In this document: positions 47,025 to 58,417 of the stretch, in pieces | Layout of the letters: the number at the start of each line of letters is the position of its first letter | Position numbering within the stretch: the stretch's first letter is position 1 | NCBI GenBank assembly: GCA_963995505.1 | Contig: OZ023192.1 | Span: 10,461,001 to 10,525,000, forward strand | Direction of reading: 5' to 3' | Source: Hypericum androsaemum | Lineage: Eukaryota > Streptophyta > Magnoliopsida > Malpighiales > Hypericaceae | Length of the DNA stretch: 64,000 nucleotides | The notes under the pieces: generated by a model | Databases searched by the model: none | Seen by the model: the letters and a program-made list of their open reading frames with translations, nothing else | Told to the model about the DNA's origin: nothing | Made by a program: the position numbers and the translations under genes

Positions 47025-48415
47025 TCACTCATCTCGAGATATCCGTGTGCTCATGGCTTTCTTGCAAAAACTGGATTTAGGCCTACATGGTTGAGTGGGA
47101 GCTCTATCTCCTTCATCAAAATGACCATATAATTGTTGTTGAAGGTCTCTAAGCTTTTTTCTTTGCTTTTGAATTTTTCGCTCCAACCTTCTTCGTTGAG
47201 TCTTCGTGAGAGTCGGTCGATGAGACTCCAAACACTTGCCCCCCGAGTGTGGGTTTGGCTTTTTTGGCATCTCCTTTCGCACAGGCTTCGTATGATAACT
47301 TGGAGACCTTGTAGGTGAATCACTCTTTGTGGGACGTGTCTCACATGGTTATTTCTTAGACCGCAAAAGTTCTTCCTTAGGCACCCAAACCTTGAAGGGT
47401 TTCTTTCTCTGGAGAACTCCTTGCTCGGTCGCCAATCGAGTGACCACGTCTCTCTTAACCCATGCGTACTCAGACGCCCTTTTTTGTTGTTGGCCGATTT
47501 TGACCATGTGACTTGAGGACATTCCCTGTAATTTGAAACCTTTGATGGCCGAGGTTGAGCTAGCCCATTAGGTTGTTGCTTCACCGTACTCTTACTTGGT
47601 TAAGGAGGAGTTGAACACTTGACTTTATCATCCTTCACCTTCTTTGGCATGAACACGTCTTGCCTTTTGGCCGGGATAATTTCGGCCAATGTAGGAGCTT
47701 CGACTACAATATTGCAGCACTCTTCATGCCCCCCGGGTGAGATTGAATTCTGACTGTAGACTTGGCCCCCTGTGTCTTTCCGTTGAGTTGGGACAAAATT
47801 GGGCAAGCGAAGGTGGCTCACTACTCGTGGACCAAAGTGTGACTAGGATCTCCGCAATAGGTGATTCGGCGGAGGCCCTAAAATTCTCTTTGCTGGTGAA
47901 GGCCCAAAGATTCTCTTAGCCGGCGGAGGCCCTAGAATGCCTTTTGTATTTGATACAGCACTTAGGGTTGTCTCAGTTGCCAATGAGACTTGTGTCGGGC
48001 ATGGCTCTTCCTTTTTCTCAAATGTGGGCCTTGTAGGCTCGATGGCCGTGGTGTCGGCCAACTGTGGACTAGTTGTTTGATCGACCTCTTCAATAAGGGA
48101 AAAAGAAAAACGTGTATACCCGGCCGATTCATGTACAACTGCCTCAATACTTGTCTCAGAATTGTGAGATTCAAAAACTATTTGGTCTTCAACTTCGCAT
48201 ACGCCACTTGATACTTCCTCAGTTGTTGATGTAGCCCTTGAATTCTCATTCTTGAAGGGCTTGTATCTTATTGCTCGAAGTTCAGCTCTTAAATCCTCAT
48301 TACGTTTCATATATTCCTCCAAAAATTTTCTAAATTGCATGCAGAATGCTAGGTGTTCAACACGCTCTCTCTCATAATTATCATTGCTCCCCATAAATCC
48401 CTCATAACTGATCAT
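47025..48415 (-). pseudogene. gag-type remnant of the second gypsy-like element
   Basis: One minus-strand frame from ATG 48415 (MISYEGFMGSNDNYERERVE), broken by stops near 47843 and 47600 and by a frameshift before 47282. It contains a charged N-terminal region (EHLAFCMQFRKFLEEYMKRNEDL), a short repeat (LGPPPAKRI, GPSPAKRI) and LTKTQRRRLERKIQKQRKK (about 47205-47150). That last motif recurs in the element at 7214-9346. Nothing like reverse transcriptase follows before the polypurine tract, so the element depends on other elements for movement. Confidence 0.6.
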
Positions 48416-48956
48416 GATTTGAAAAGATAAACCAAAAATTTGTAATCAGCCTACAGAATGACCAATCTTTGGTTTTTTATTTGTATCTTTTCTGTCCAAA
48501 CTCCGATTAAAGTGATTTTGATGTCCTTGGAAAGATAACAGATAGATTTTTAATGTTTCCTGAAATAGCTGTCTCCTAATTCGGCCGCGAAAAAGACAAA
48601 ACGCCTTCCAAATCTGACTGGACTTTTCAATCATATAAATCGATCGATCTTTAATCTTTTGGTCTTATCTTCCTGGTACGAACTCCGATTTTGGCGTTCT
48701 TAGTATCCACAAAAAGAGAAAACAATGATCTTCAATTTTAGTGAAGTAAGCTTCTTCAGATTCGGCTCCAAAAAGGGCCAGAACACCCTCCCAAATCGGG
48801 TGACCTTGCTGGACGTCCTCTTTCAGCACAACTTTTGACCGGTTTCGTCCCTTTTGAGGAAGGACTCAAAACCGTATGTGAAAACTCATATGTTGGGATG
48901 CAACAATCACTCTTCTTAGACGCCCTCCTTAGTCCCACCAAGCGTGCCAAAAATAA

Positions 48957-49759
48957 TATTGTGAATAAATAGTGGTAGAACGTCAGAAATGATCTTAAGA
49001 ACAGGTCCGGAGTGGTCGTCCCAACGAAAGAGAAAAATAGAAGAAATATGAGAAAAGAGAAGAGAAGATAAAGATGAGAATAGATAGAAGAGAAAAGAAT
49101 TAGTAGAAGAGCAAGAACTTTATTGAACATATGGGGGAGAAGGGGAAGGGAAAAATATAAAGATAAAAGCTAGAGGCTACATAAGATAAAAGCTACGATA
49201 AAAGCTATGAAGCTAAAAATTTGATATGTTGTCTTGTGGGTATCTTTATGCCTGTACCTAGCTCTCCTTATATAGATAAGCTCGCCCCAGTCCCATAGAA
49301 AAACCCTAGGCCATTTTCAAACAAGAAAACTTAACATAGCCTCGGCCTAATAAAGAAAACTTAAACTGCCTGAAACTTCCAACCCATATTTGGCCCTCTT
49401 TTATGCTGAATTTGGAAAAGTTATAAACAACAAAGTTATAGATCTCTGTCTTTTCCTTCTGTGACTTTTAGAATCGTGTCAATCCAATACTTGAGGTGAA
49501 AGTTACGATATTTTTACCAAAATAGGTTCAGCAGATCTGCGACCTAATAAGGAGAAAACCTACTCCCGAAATTTCCGACCCAAGTCTGACCTCCTTCTAC
49601 GCTGAATTTGGAGAAGTCAAAAACTAAAAAGTTCTAGATCTGTATTTTATCTTTTTGTAGCTTTTAGAATCGTATCAATCGGATATACGAGTAGGAAGAT
49701 ACAGCTATTTTACTGAGACATGGTCAAACAAATCTGAGAATTAATTTTCTGCTCCAACA
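48957..49759 (-). repeat. 5' LTR of the second gypsy-like element
   Basis: Plus strand starts TATTGTGAATAAATAG (TG mutated to TA) and ends GCTCCAACA. Confidence 0.88.
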
Positions 49760-50039
49760 CAAGCATATGCTGACGTTTTTATAATATTGCTAAAAAAGCA
49801 GAAGTATTTTGGGAATGTGTGTATTATTAATGTCACTACAAAAGTAAATCATTGATTATTTATCACAACGGTAGAGATTTTCCTTATTTTCATTAATGAA
49901 TTTTTTTTTCTAATAAAGAGATGTTTCCTGAAATTATGAGAATTTTCTATAATCAATTATATCGTTAATTATAATTATATTTTCAATTCCATGGGCACAT
50001 CTAATGAGTGTCCAAAATACTCATTACGCCACGTCTTGT

Positions 50040-51500
50040 ATGTGTCATTTTAGTTCGTTTGTTCTTGAGTCTTGAGTCTTTTCATTCATTTTAGGCTTGT
50101 TACCTTGAATGAATTGATTTGTTGTGTCTTTTGTGCTTTTGGAGGATTATGGAGCGAAGGAGCGCATTCGGAGTACAAAGTGTTGAGGGGCATATTGCAA
50201 GCGAAGCAGGAAGGAAGGAGTCAGGCCAACTTTTCTGCCAAAAGCTTTTTTTCCGTGCGGAGAAACCCTAGAGTGTGCACACTAAGCTGTCATTTAGAGG
50301 ACACATACAACCGTTCAAGACCTTCTCCGGGAGAACCTGATGCACGAAGATGAGGCTTAATCGAAGATGAAAGGACACGCAAACTTATTGTTTGATAATC
50401 AGCTACTGCGTGGAATGCTCAACAAGAAGACCCACCAAGCACCGCACGAAAAGAAAAAGATGCGCGCGAACTCTACCGCACGAAGAGGACTGGGTTGGAG
50501 TGGAACTATTTTATAAGGTGAGACAACTTCTAGAGCAAGTTATCACATTTTTTCTGCTCTGGGAGCCGCACACTTGAGATGCCAAAGGAAATATTCATGA
50601 CAAGACTTGTAGATACACTTGGTCTTTTGACCTTGGACAAGGGGAGGAACTATATAAACCCCATTAACCTTTTACCTAGATAGCTTTTGAAAACTCTAGT
50701 GTAGGATTTTTGGAGAGGAGCTCACTCACTCCTTAGGAGGGAGGCTAGGAGCATTGATGAAGGGAGGAGACTTGGGAAGCCTCAACCATAATTAAGCACT
50801 TTTTATCCCTTCCGCTTTATTTTATGTGTGTGACATTAATGGATTTCCTTTATATTTTATTTCATGAGTAGTGAGTAGATCTCTTTTGGGTTCGGTGCCA
50901 TAACTGCACCTAAGTTACTAGGCATTAAATGGACTTTTATCCTTATAAATGTAGTTTTTGGGATGCTTTTCCTTTCTATTGTAATGATGATTTATGCTTT
51001 TAGTTAAATGGTAATAAATTAGGACTAATGGTGAGAGCGTTAAGTCCTGATGTATGAACTTACTAACTGATCTGGTGAGAACCTGAAGAATGAGAGTGAA
51101 GGGGGGCCATGGAAATGACTAACTAGTTGACTAATCAATTCCCAAAGAACGAGAGTAAAGAGAGGTAAGTTAGATATCCTTAGGGTGGTGCTTAACGAGT
51201 CAGGTTAGTGGTGAGTGTCATCAACTAGGTAAGGAGCTGGTAGGTTGACAACTAGAGGGTGAGTCACCATATAAAGTTAGAGGTGTCACCCGAAACCTAG
51301 CTTTGATAGTGTGAAGAATGAGAGTGAAGCATTCATTGCCTTAGGAACACCCAGATTGTCTCGATCTTAATAAAGCCCATAAGATGCTTAGTTAGGAAGG
51401 TTGCACGATAAATGTGTCTATCCCATCTCTCCATATTATTTTCCTTAGTCTTAAGCTTTCATTTGCGCACTTGTCACCAAAAAACACAAAATAATTTCCT
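50040..51500 (+). repeat. probable old LTR (Ty3/gypsy Tat- or Athila-like), solo
   Basis: Non-coding. It has a TATA box (TATATAAA 50651-50658) and a later AATAAA (51369-51374), the order expected in an LTR. Repeated phrases such as GAA(T/C)GAGAGT(G/A)AAG near 51090, 51150 and 51317 resemble gypsy LTRs of this type in plants. No second copy, TSD or coding region is found. Ends are approximate. Confidence 0.35.
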
Positions 51501-51789
51501 ATAATAGTTGTTGAGTCAAATAGGTGGAACAGAGGCCGCACCCTTTGGGTTCGATGACCTTACTTACTCTTTTTTGCAAAGTGGACTAAAAATAAACCTT
51601 TTAACATCAGGAAAAAATTCAAAACGTGTGTCGTTGTCTTTGAAACTGTTGTGTCTTTGTGCCAGCATATTTTTTTTATCTTTGAATGTGATTTGTCGTT
51701 ATGTTTTTGCCTTTGAAAATAATGTGTCATTGTCTTTGCCTGATTTTTTATTTTCTTTTGTCTTTGAAAAATAACAGTACGCCTTTGAA

Positions 51790-52008
51790 AATAACGACAC
51801 TTGCAAAAAGGAAAAAATGAGGAAGAGATAAAAAAGAGGAGAAAGAGATAAAAAAGGACGAGGAGGTGAAGAAAGTAGAGAAAGAGGAGGAAGAGAGGAA
51901 AAAAAAGGAAGAGAAGAAGAAGAAGTTGGGGAAAAATGAAGAGGAGGAAAAAACAAAAGAAGAGGATGAGAAAGAAAGAAAGAGGAGAAGAAAGGAAAAA
52001 AAAATTTG
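51790..52008 (+). repeat. polypurine tract, about 200 bp
   Basis: Almost only A and G on the plus strand from about 51800 to 52008 (GGAGAAAG, GAAGAAGAAG and similar). Frames here read as E/K- or S/F-rich low complexity and are not genes. Confidence 0.85.
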
Positions 52009-52237
52009 TGTACAGAAATCTTACTCAAAATGCAAGAGAAGAGGAGAAGGGGAAAGAGAATCTTACCCAAAATACATTGGAATTACACGTGAAAAACTCA
52101 TCCATTAGATTACCACGCGTGCTTTTTTAAGAGAAATGAATGGCACAGATTCACCTAGAATGGTGCTGCCCACAATATACAGGCAGCACTCAATCTTTCG
52201 CCCAACATACTGCCATATTATTGAATAAAATAATTTA

Positions 52238-53545
52238 GAAAAAATTATTCTCAAGTCCCCCGTATCTAAAAAATATACTCAAAGTTTTCCGTGTTTGATT
52301 TTATTATACGTTCGGGCCCTCGCTAATGGTCATCAGCTCTTTTTTATTATTGAAATGACAAAAATATCCTTAGAACAAAAAATATTATTAATTTTCCTCC
52401 TCTAGATCTTCATCTTCTTCTGTGCATCTTCTTCTTGAGAATCAACATCTTTCAATTAAAAATTAATATCAACAAAAATAAAACAACAACTAAACTCAAA
52501 AGTAATTTGAAAGGCAATTCGAACAGTTTAATGAACAAACCCTAATCCCAGTAGCGAGAGACTGGGTTCTGAAGCATCGACTACTACACCATCTTTCTCT
52601 GATCAAATCCCAAGCAGTAACCCTTCAAAACCAAACCAAAATTTGACCTGCAACCTCCGACCTCTTATCTCCAACTTGGAAGCTCAAACGAGACAAAATC
52701 CATCTGGTCTTCCTCGAAACCAAAGCCACGAAACCCATATAGTCTTTCTTGAAACCACTACCTCGAAACCCATTTCCTCGAAACTAGATCTAGATGGTGA
52801 TGGCGGGCCAAAAAAAGTGGAGACGCGATAAGGGATGTTACCATAGCTGACCTCGAAGCTCTTCTTCTCCTGTAAGTGAGCTGGGTTACAGGGAATGCCA
52901 GGAAAGGGGTTGTTGCAAGAGCAGACCTCGAAGCTCTTATTCTTCAATTGTCGGGCAAGCTGGATTGCAGGGCGAGGCCGAGGTCGGGGAGCTGGGTTGC
53001 CGGCAAAGAAGTTGAGGCACGACGAGGTCAAGGTCGGGAAAGACGTTCGAAGTCGAGGTTGGATTGAGATCAAGGTCGAGGTCGGGGAAGACGTTCGCTG
53101 TGGTTGAGGTCCTTTGCCGGGAACGTGGACGGCTCCGGCAACATCCCTACTTAAAAAATAAGGGGCAGCATTTTGACTGGGTTCACAAATCGCTGGAATC
53201 TCTCGCCGGTGGGATTAGGGTTTGTTCGTTAAACTGTTCGAACTGCTTTTGAGTTTAGCTGTTATTTTGTTTTTGTTGATTTTTATTTTTAATTGAAAGA
53301 TGCTGATTTCCAAGAAGAAGATACAAGGAAGAAGATGAAGACCTAGAGGAGGAAGATGGACATTTTTTTTGTTCTAAGGGTATTTTTGCCATTTCAATGA
53401 TAAAATCAAAAAGAACTAATGACATCAGCGAAGGACCCGAACGTATAATAAAATCAAACACGGGAGACTTTGGCGTATATTTTTCAAACACGGGAGACTT
53501 TTGAGTATATTTAAACAAACATGGGGGACTTGAGAGTATTTTTCC
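52238..53545. mobile_element. Mutator-like element with TIRs of about 300 bp
   Basis: Perfect 9-bp target duplication AATAATTTA (52229-52237 and 53546-53554), the Mutator hallmark. Inverted repeats cover about 52238-52555 and 53215-53545: both contain CTCAAGTCCCCC, GTGTTTGATTTTATTATACG, CATCTTTCAATTAAAAAT and GAACAAACCCTAATCCCA. The middle (about 52560-53210) is GC-richer, with internal repeats (CCTCGAAACC and GGTCGGGGAAGACGTTCG-like). It has no transposase. Its open frames (for example minus 53073-52684) match nothing that I recognise and may be a captured fragment. Confidence 0.9.
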
Positions 53546-53554
53546 AATAATTTA

Positions 53555-54646
53555 AGATCTTCATAAGTTATTATATTGTTAAAGTAAGTGTTAATGGTGA
53601 TCATTTAAAGTCTAACAACAATAATAGAATCTATAAATTAAAAAATAATACCTTTTATTACTAAAGTTCTTTGTATGTGTACTTACCTATAAATTCGGGA
53701 AAATTAAAGAAGGGAAAACAAAAGGTTTGGTTCCATAAAATTATTGAATGAAATAGTTAAAAATGTTTTGCATTTATAAGCTTATCACACTAATGGAATA
53801 CTTTTACAAGTTATAAAATTATAGCTTTTACAAACACAGTTCTTTGAATGTGTACGCGTGCGTATATATTCACCAGTAAAAATCTATTTTTATGGAAAAT
53901 TAAGTGAGCTTCTACAGATTTGGGTTCCATAAACATAAAAACTTGAAGAAAAGGTTTGGAGTAATAAAGAGGTTGGTCATATTTGATGTATGCCTGCCAT
54001 ATATTTGGAGAAATTAACTAGATCATTATTGATTCGCCTTTTTTGTGATTGTAATGTAGACCACATCGACTGATTGCAATAATGAAAGGTACGTGTGATG
54101 TATGTAGATCATTCTATCGACCGTGCTATAAATAAGCCATGTTATCAATTTAATGGTTGAGCTATTCAAAGTTTACACTGTTATCCCTGAAACTCTACAG
54201 AGTGTTTTGACAAATAAATATTTACGATAATATTACCAATATTATATTGGAGAAAAATTGAACCTTAATTCATTATTACTTATTTCAATTCATTATTATA
54301 TATTGTATCGTTCGAATAAATATCTTTTGACTTAATACTTGAATTTTTATCTTTTTTATAAATAAAATTGTATTACCTCTTAAAGAACACCTGAGATATT
54401 TACAACAAAACTATATGTGTGTGATATACTCATGACAAAAGCTATACAACCAAGCTAATTTTGTAATCGGGCCTTATAATCACGCTATAAGCTATTATAT
54501 GGTATCCAATTCTATTAAAATATCGACTTATGAATAGCCGAATATAATCAGGCCTTATAATTACGGTGACTCGTTGAGCTGTATTTTTTGTGTGGAACAT
54601 TGAGCAGTATTTGCTCCATTTATAATGCATACATATTCAAATTCTG
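53555..54646. other. intergenic, AT-rich
   Basis: No gene, repeat pair or structural RNA recognised. Confidence 0.4.
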
Positions 54647-54661
54647 ATATTGCATAAGAAT

Positions 54662-55118
54662 ATTTTGATACTCGAGTATGAGTAGGGTCATTTGAAACTC
54701 GGCAGGTTTTTGGTTTATAGCTTTGCGAAACTTGGTTATTGTACATCTCTTATGGCGAAGTTGTGGGCCCTAATCATGGGACTTCAGCTCGCTTGGACTA
54801 TCTTATGTGTTGATCATAAGATTGATCGATGCCACCCTCTGGTGAACCTCATCAGTAGAGCGAAGGAGCTCGTTGCACGGAATTGGGAGGTACGGTTACA
54901 TCATAATTGGAGGAAAGATAAACATGCGACTAATGCACTTTCTAAACACACTTTGTCACTTTTTTTTTATTATGTCTTGTTCGACTCCCCAATTGTGTCT
55001 TGTCTTGATATTTTTCTTGATGACATGAAGGGTATTTGTGTACCTCTTTCTCGACTTTTATTACATATTAGTTGATAAATAAAAGTTAGCGACCTGTTAA
55101 CTCTCGATTTCTAAAAAA
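54662..55118 (+). mobile_element. 5'-truncated LINE (non-LTR retrotransposon)
   Basis: Flanked by a perfect 15-bp target duplication, ATATTGCATAAGAAT (54647-54661 and 55119-55133), and ends in a short A run before the right copy. It keeps only the 3' end of ORF2. Confidence 0.88.
54692..55075 (+). pseudogene. LINE RNase H domain fragment
   Basis: 127 codons, open to a stop. It has LMAKLWALIMGLQLAW, the LMAELWAL-type helix of plant LINE RNase H, and the C-terminal half (HPLVNLISRAKELVARNWEV...HHNWRKDKHATNALSKH, cf. the usual N.ADALAK). The N-terminal catalytic aspartates and the reverse transcriptase are absent, because the insertion is truncated. Confidence 0.8.
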
Positions 55119-55133
55119 ATATTGCATAAGAAT

Positions 55134-55577
55134 TTAAGACTCTTGCAACATGTAATTCTCACTGTTAAATCGTTGAAATCCCAACCGTAACATACCCATC
55201 AGGCTATCCTTAATTAATCTCGCGTTGTGTGCTATTATGGATAGCGAAAGTGCAAGCTCGCTTCACGTTGTTTATCCGCGTGACATTAATGCACCTATCT
55301 ACCTCCCTCAACTGTTTTAAGACACTTGTGTCTGGAAAAAGATGGACTCTGACTTTCCTGTCCCTTTCAACTACACTCTACTCTCACTCTCAACACAAAT
55401 CTCCCATTATATTATCCAACACAAAAAAAAAACTCTCATTCTATTAGTCGCGTGATAAAAGACTTGAAACTATTAAGCAAAATCTCATCTTCGAAATTCG
55501 GAAGTTGCCCCTTTAACTAAACGTTATCCGTGAATATGATAGCGAATACCAGAAGTCGTAGATAAAAAACCTTACTC
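55134..55577 (+). promoter_or_regulatory. upstream region of the GDSL gene
   Basis: About 440 bp between the LINE insertion and the TATA box. No specific operator or enhancer motif can be named from sequence alone. Confidence 0.35.
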
Positions 55578-55585
55578 TATAAATA
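55578..55585 (+). promoter_or_regulatory. TATA box of the GDSL gene
   Basis: TATAAATA (in CTCTATAAATACT) 129 bp upstream of the ATG at 55714. This leaves a leader of about 100 nt. Confidence 0.65.
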
Positions 55586-55713
55586 CTAACCTGCCATTGC
55601 ATTAAACTCCTCGCACCAAAAAGACTGCTACCATCCTCCAAATCCTCCAAATCCCTCACATTGTGTTTTTTGGTCCTTCCACTTTGGAGGATTGAAAAGG
55701 GATCTCTCTCCTC

Positions 55714-57840
55714 ATGGAGTTGCTAAAATACAAGAGTATGAGGTTAGTGTTCTTGGTGCTCTTAGGAGCCCTCCTCTACTTGGGAGAGGCCCAACAAGCT
55801 CCATGCTACTTTGTCTTTGGTGATTCTCTGGTGGATAATGGCAACAACAACCAGCTCAACTCTCTGGCGAGAGCTGATTATTTACCTTATGGGATTGACT
55901 TCGGTGGACCAACCGGGAGGTTCTCCAACGGCAAAACCACGGTCGACGTTATTGGTGAGTTCACTATAGTCAAAGTGAAATGTTGTACCACAGTAGAAGG
56001 TTATTTTTTAAGATTGTTACATTGTTAATTACAAGAGTCGAGCAAATTTTTGCCTTAAGATTTTGAGATAAATATGGACACTTTATAAGATACCATTTTA
56101 TGACATGTGAGGCAAATGTTCTTCAGCCGAGTAGTTCAAAACAGACTTCACCTAACATTCCTAGTTTATAAGTGTCAGATATTTTATAATTATGAGTTGA
56201 ATAGGAACACTCTTAACATTGTTTCGGCTGTGTGTATTGTACTTCCATTCAATTTATCTTTAGGTTCTCCTATTTATTTTTTCTTCTTCTACAAGTGTTA
56301 GATCTTATGATTAGGCTTCCCTTCTAAAGCAAATACTTGAGGGGTTTTTTATCCGTGTAACCTTATATTTTACCGGTTGGAGTGATATACATATAAAAAA
56401 AATTATAAATCTAATTATGAAATTTCATTTTAATTTTGAACAGCCGAGCTCTTGGGATTCGACGATTATATTCCTCCTTATGCGACCGCCAGGGGCCAGA
56501 ACATACTCAAAGGAGTCAACTACGCTTCTGCGGCTGCCGGAATTAGAGAAGAAACTGGCAGACAATTGGTAATTAATTAATTAATATATAACACTAATTA
56601 TTATTTTAAGATTCATTTGATGCATGTTAAAATTTGTCCCAAATTCTAACTATGTTGTTTTGTCTTGTTAAATATGTTGAACAACTATAAGGTCGAGGGT
56701 TGTGGTTTGTTGTCTTTTGGCTTAATTTAGCTTGCCTAATATACGCAGAGATTTAGGTTAAACGTGTTTTCGATCACTTCGTTACTATTTATTATGAATG
56801 TTGAAATATTTCGGTTGTCCTAATATTTTTCTTCCCCATTATAAAAATAGGGAGGCCGGATTGCATTCGCCGGGCAGGTTCAAAACTACATAAACACGGT
56901 TTCCCAGATTGTGAACTTGCTTGGGGATGAGGATACGGCGACGGATTATCTAAGCAAGTGCATTTTCTCTATTGGATTGGGAAGTAACGACTACTTGAAC
57001 AATTATTTCATGCCTAATTACTACAACACTGGCCGCCAGTATACTCCCGATGCCTACGCTGATGATCTAATTCAACGATATACCCAACAATTACAGGTAA
57101 ACTCTCATTCAATCAATCCTTCTTTCCGTGTCCGATCCGGTGCGTAAAGTTCTTCGTATCGAATTTTCGCTAATTCGTGTACAACTTCGTCGAATATGGG
57201 CTCGTTGGTGACAAAAAATGTGCCGACTTAGTCGACCTGATCACGAGTTAGTTGAAATTTTAACGTGATACCATAATTTCAGATACTATACAACAACGGA
57301 GCGAGGAAGTTCGCGTTGATCGGGGTCGGGGCGATAGGGTGCAGCCCGAACGAGCTCGCGCAGAACAGCCCGGATGGGAGGACGTGCGTGGAGAGGATCA
57401 ACTCCGCCAACCAAATCTTCAACAGCAAGCTCAGGTCTCTTGTTGATACCTTCAACGGCAACACACCTGATGCACATTTTATATTCGTCGATGCATTTTC
57501 CATCTTCCGGGACATGATGAACAACGCCCCAGCTTATGGTAAAGTTTATATCAACCTCTTCCAGTAGGTTTTTTGTTATCTACAGCCCTCAGGATTGCTC
57601 GTGTTTCGTTTCTCAGGATTCGCGGTAACAAATGCTGGGTGCTGTGGCGTGGGAAGGAACAACGGACAGTGGACATGCCTACCGTTCCAGACTCCATGCC
57701 GGAACAGGAACCAGTTCGTGTTCTGGGACGCATTCCACCCGGGCGAGGCCGCCAATATCATCATCGGTAGGAGGTCTTACAATGCCGAGAGTTCGTCCGA
57801 TGTCCACCCCTTCGACATCCGCCGGCTAGCCCAGATATAA
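55714..57840 (+). CDS. GDSL-type esterase/lipase, secreted
   Basis: Five exons: 55714-55954, 56444-56568, 56851-57096, 57283-57538 and 57617-57840. All introns are GT-AG and the phases agree, giving 1092 nt and 363 aa, the usual length for plant GDSL lipases. A signal peptide (residues 1-26, [16 protein letters not shown]) indicates export to the cell wall or apoplast. Block I is [12 protein letters not shown] with catalytic Ser38. The block II Gly lies in [10 protein letters not shown] (104-113). Block III is GSNDY (Gly166, Asn168), and the catalytic Asp327 and His330 are in DAFHP. All five key residues are present, so the enzyme should be active as an acyl-ester hydrolase; its substrate cannot be told from sequence. 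It resembles the Arabidopsis At1g29670-type group. It converges on the MED33 gene, with stop codons 577 bp apart. Confidence 0.96.
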
Positions 57841-58417
57841 TGACGGGTTGCTGTTGTCGGCCGATGTTTCGAGATGCTTAAATTCCATCTTCACAAAGTG
57901 TATTGATCAATGAAGTTGAGGTGAACGAAGGTTTCCGGGCTACTATGATCTCAACTTGCTTGTAATTGTTCAGAAACTGGAAGAGATTTTTGTTCTGGTT
58001 GGATTACCTTATTGATTTATGTGCATTTTTTGTTGAATTTCTCCGGCGATTATAACCGTATAAGAGTTGGTTCAAACGGTAAAGAATTAGAACATTCCAA
58101 CATTATAACTTTCCCACCAATTCGTTTCAGGTCAGATTTCTGTCTTCAAATCTTAGCTTCCTTTAGATTGTCTCCCTTGTTAGCTGACCTAAATGAAACA
58201 ATTGGCAATCTCATGTTCTCATTATAACGAAGTTTACATTTACCTGCTTAACTCGGGCTAATCTCAAGAAACAGCAGAAGAAACTGACCGGACTTGCATG
58301 ACGAAACAATTACCGGAGCACATCCGAGCTTCTTGAAAGCGTACCTAAACGCGGAAGCTTGTCATCGTCTAATGATCTAGGAAAGGATCCGGGGATATTC
58401 TGAAATGTACTTGGAGC
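57841..58417. other. convergent 3' flanks of the GDSL and MED33 genes
   Basis: Holds the two 3' UTRs. No gene in it. Confidence 0.5.

Larger units (their letters stand above)
46035..49759 (-). mobile_element. Ty3/gypsy-like non-autonomous LTR element (gag-protease-type only), second family member
   Basis: The LTRs are 46035-46849 (815 bp) and 48957-49759 (803 bp), with TGTTG/CAACA ends. The flanks are TAAGC (46030-46034) and CAAGC (49760-49764): 5 bp with one mismatch. The minus-strand polypurine tract (GTGTGGGGGGCAT) lies next to the 46849 end. The leader next to the 5' LTR reads TTTTTGGCACGCTTGGTGGG on the minus strand, almost the same as in the element at 6361-11145. The 2.1-kb interior has gag-like frames and no RT or integrase. 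Confidence 0.87.

Noticed and set aside
47051..47584. 177-aa frame as gag of the second gypsy-like element over its whole length
   Set aside because: Its C-terminal half is in the wrong frame relative to the TKTQRRRLERK motif, which is read in the 47282-47025 frame, so the downstream part is a shadow.
51699..52130. E/K- and S/F/L-rich open frames
   Set aside because: They are translations of the polypurine tract in different frames and have no domain or gene context.
52684..53073. 129-aa minus-strand protein in the second Mutator-like element
   Set aside because: It is built of internal DNA repeats, has no known domain and runs across the element's cargo. Kept only as possible captured sequence.
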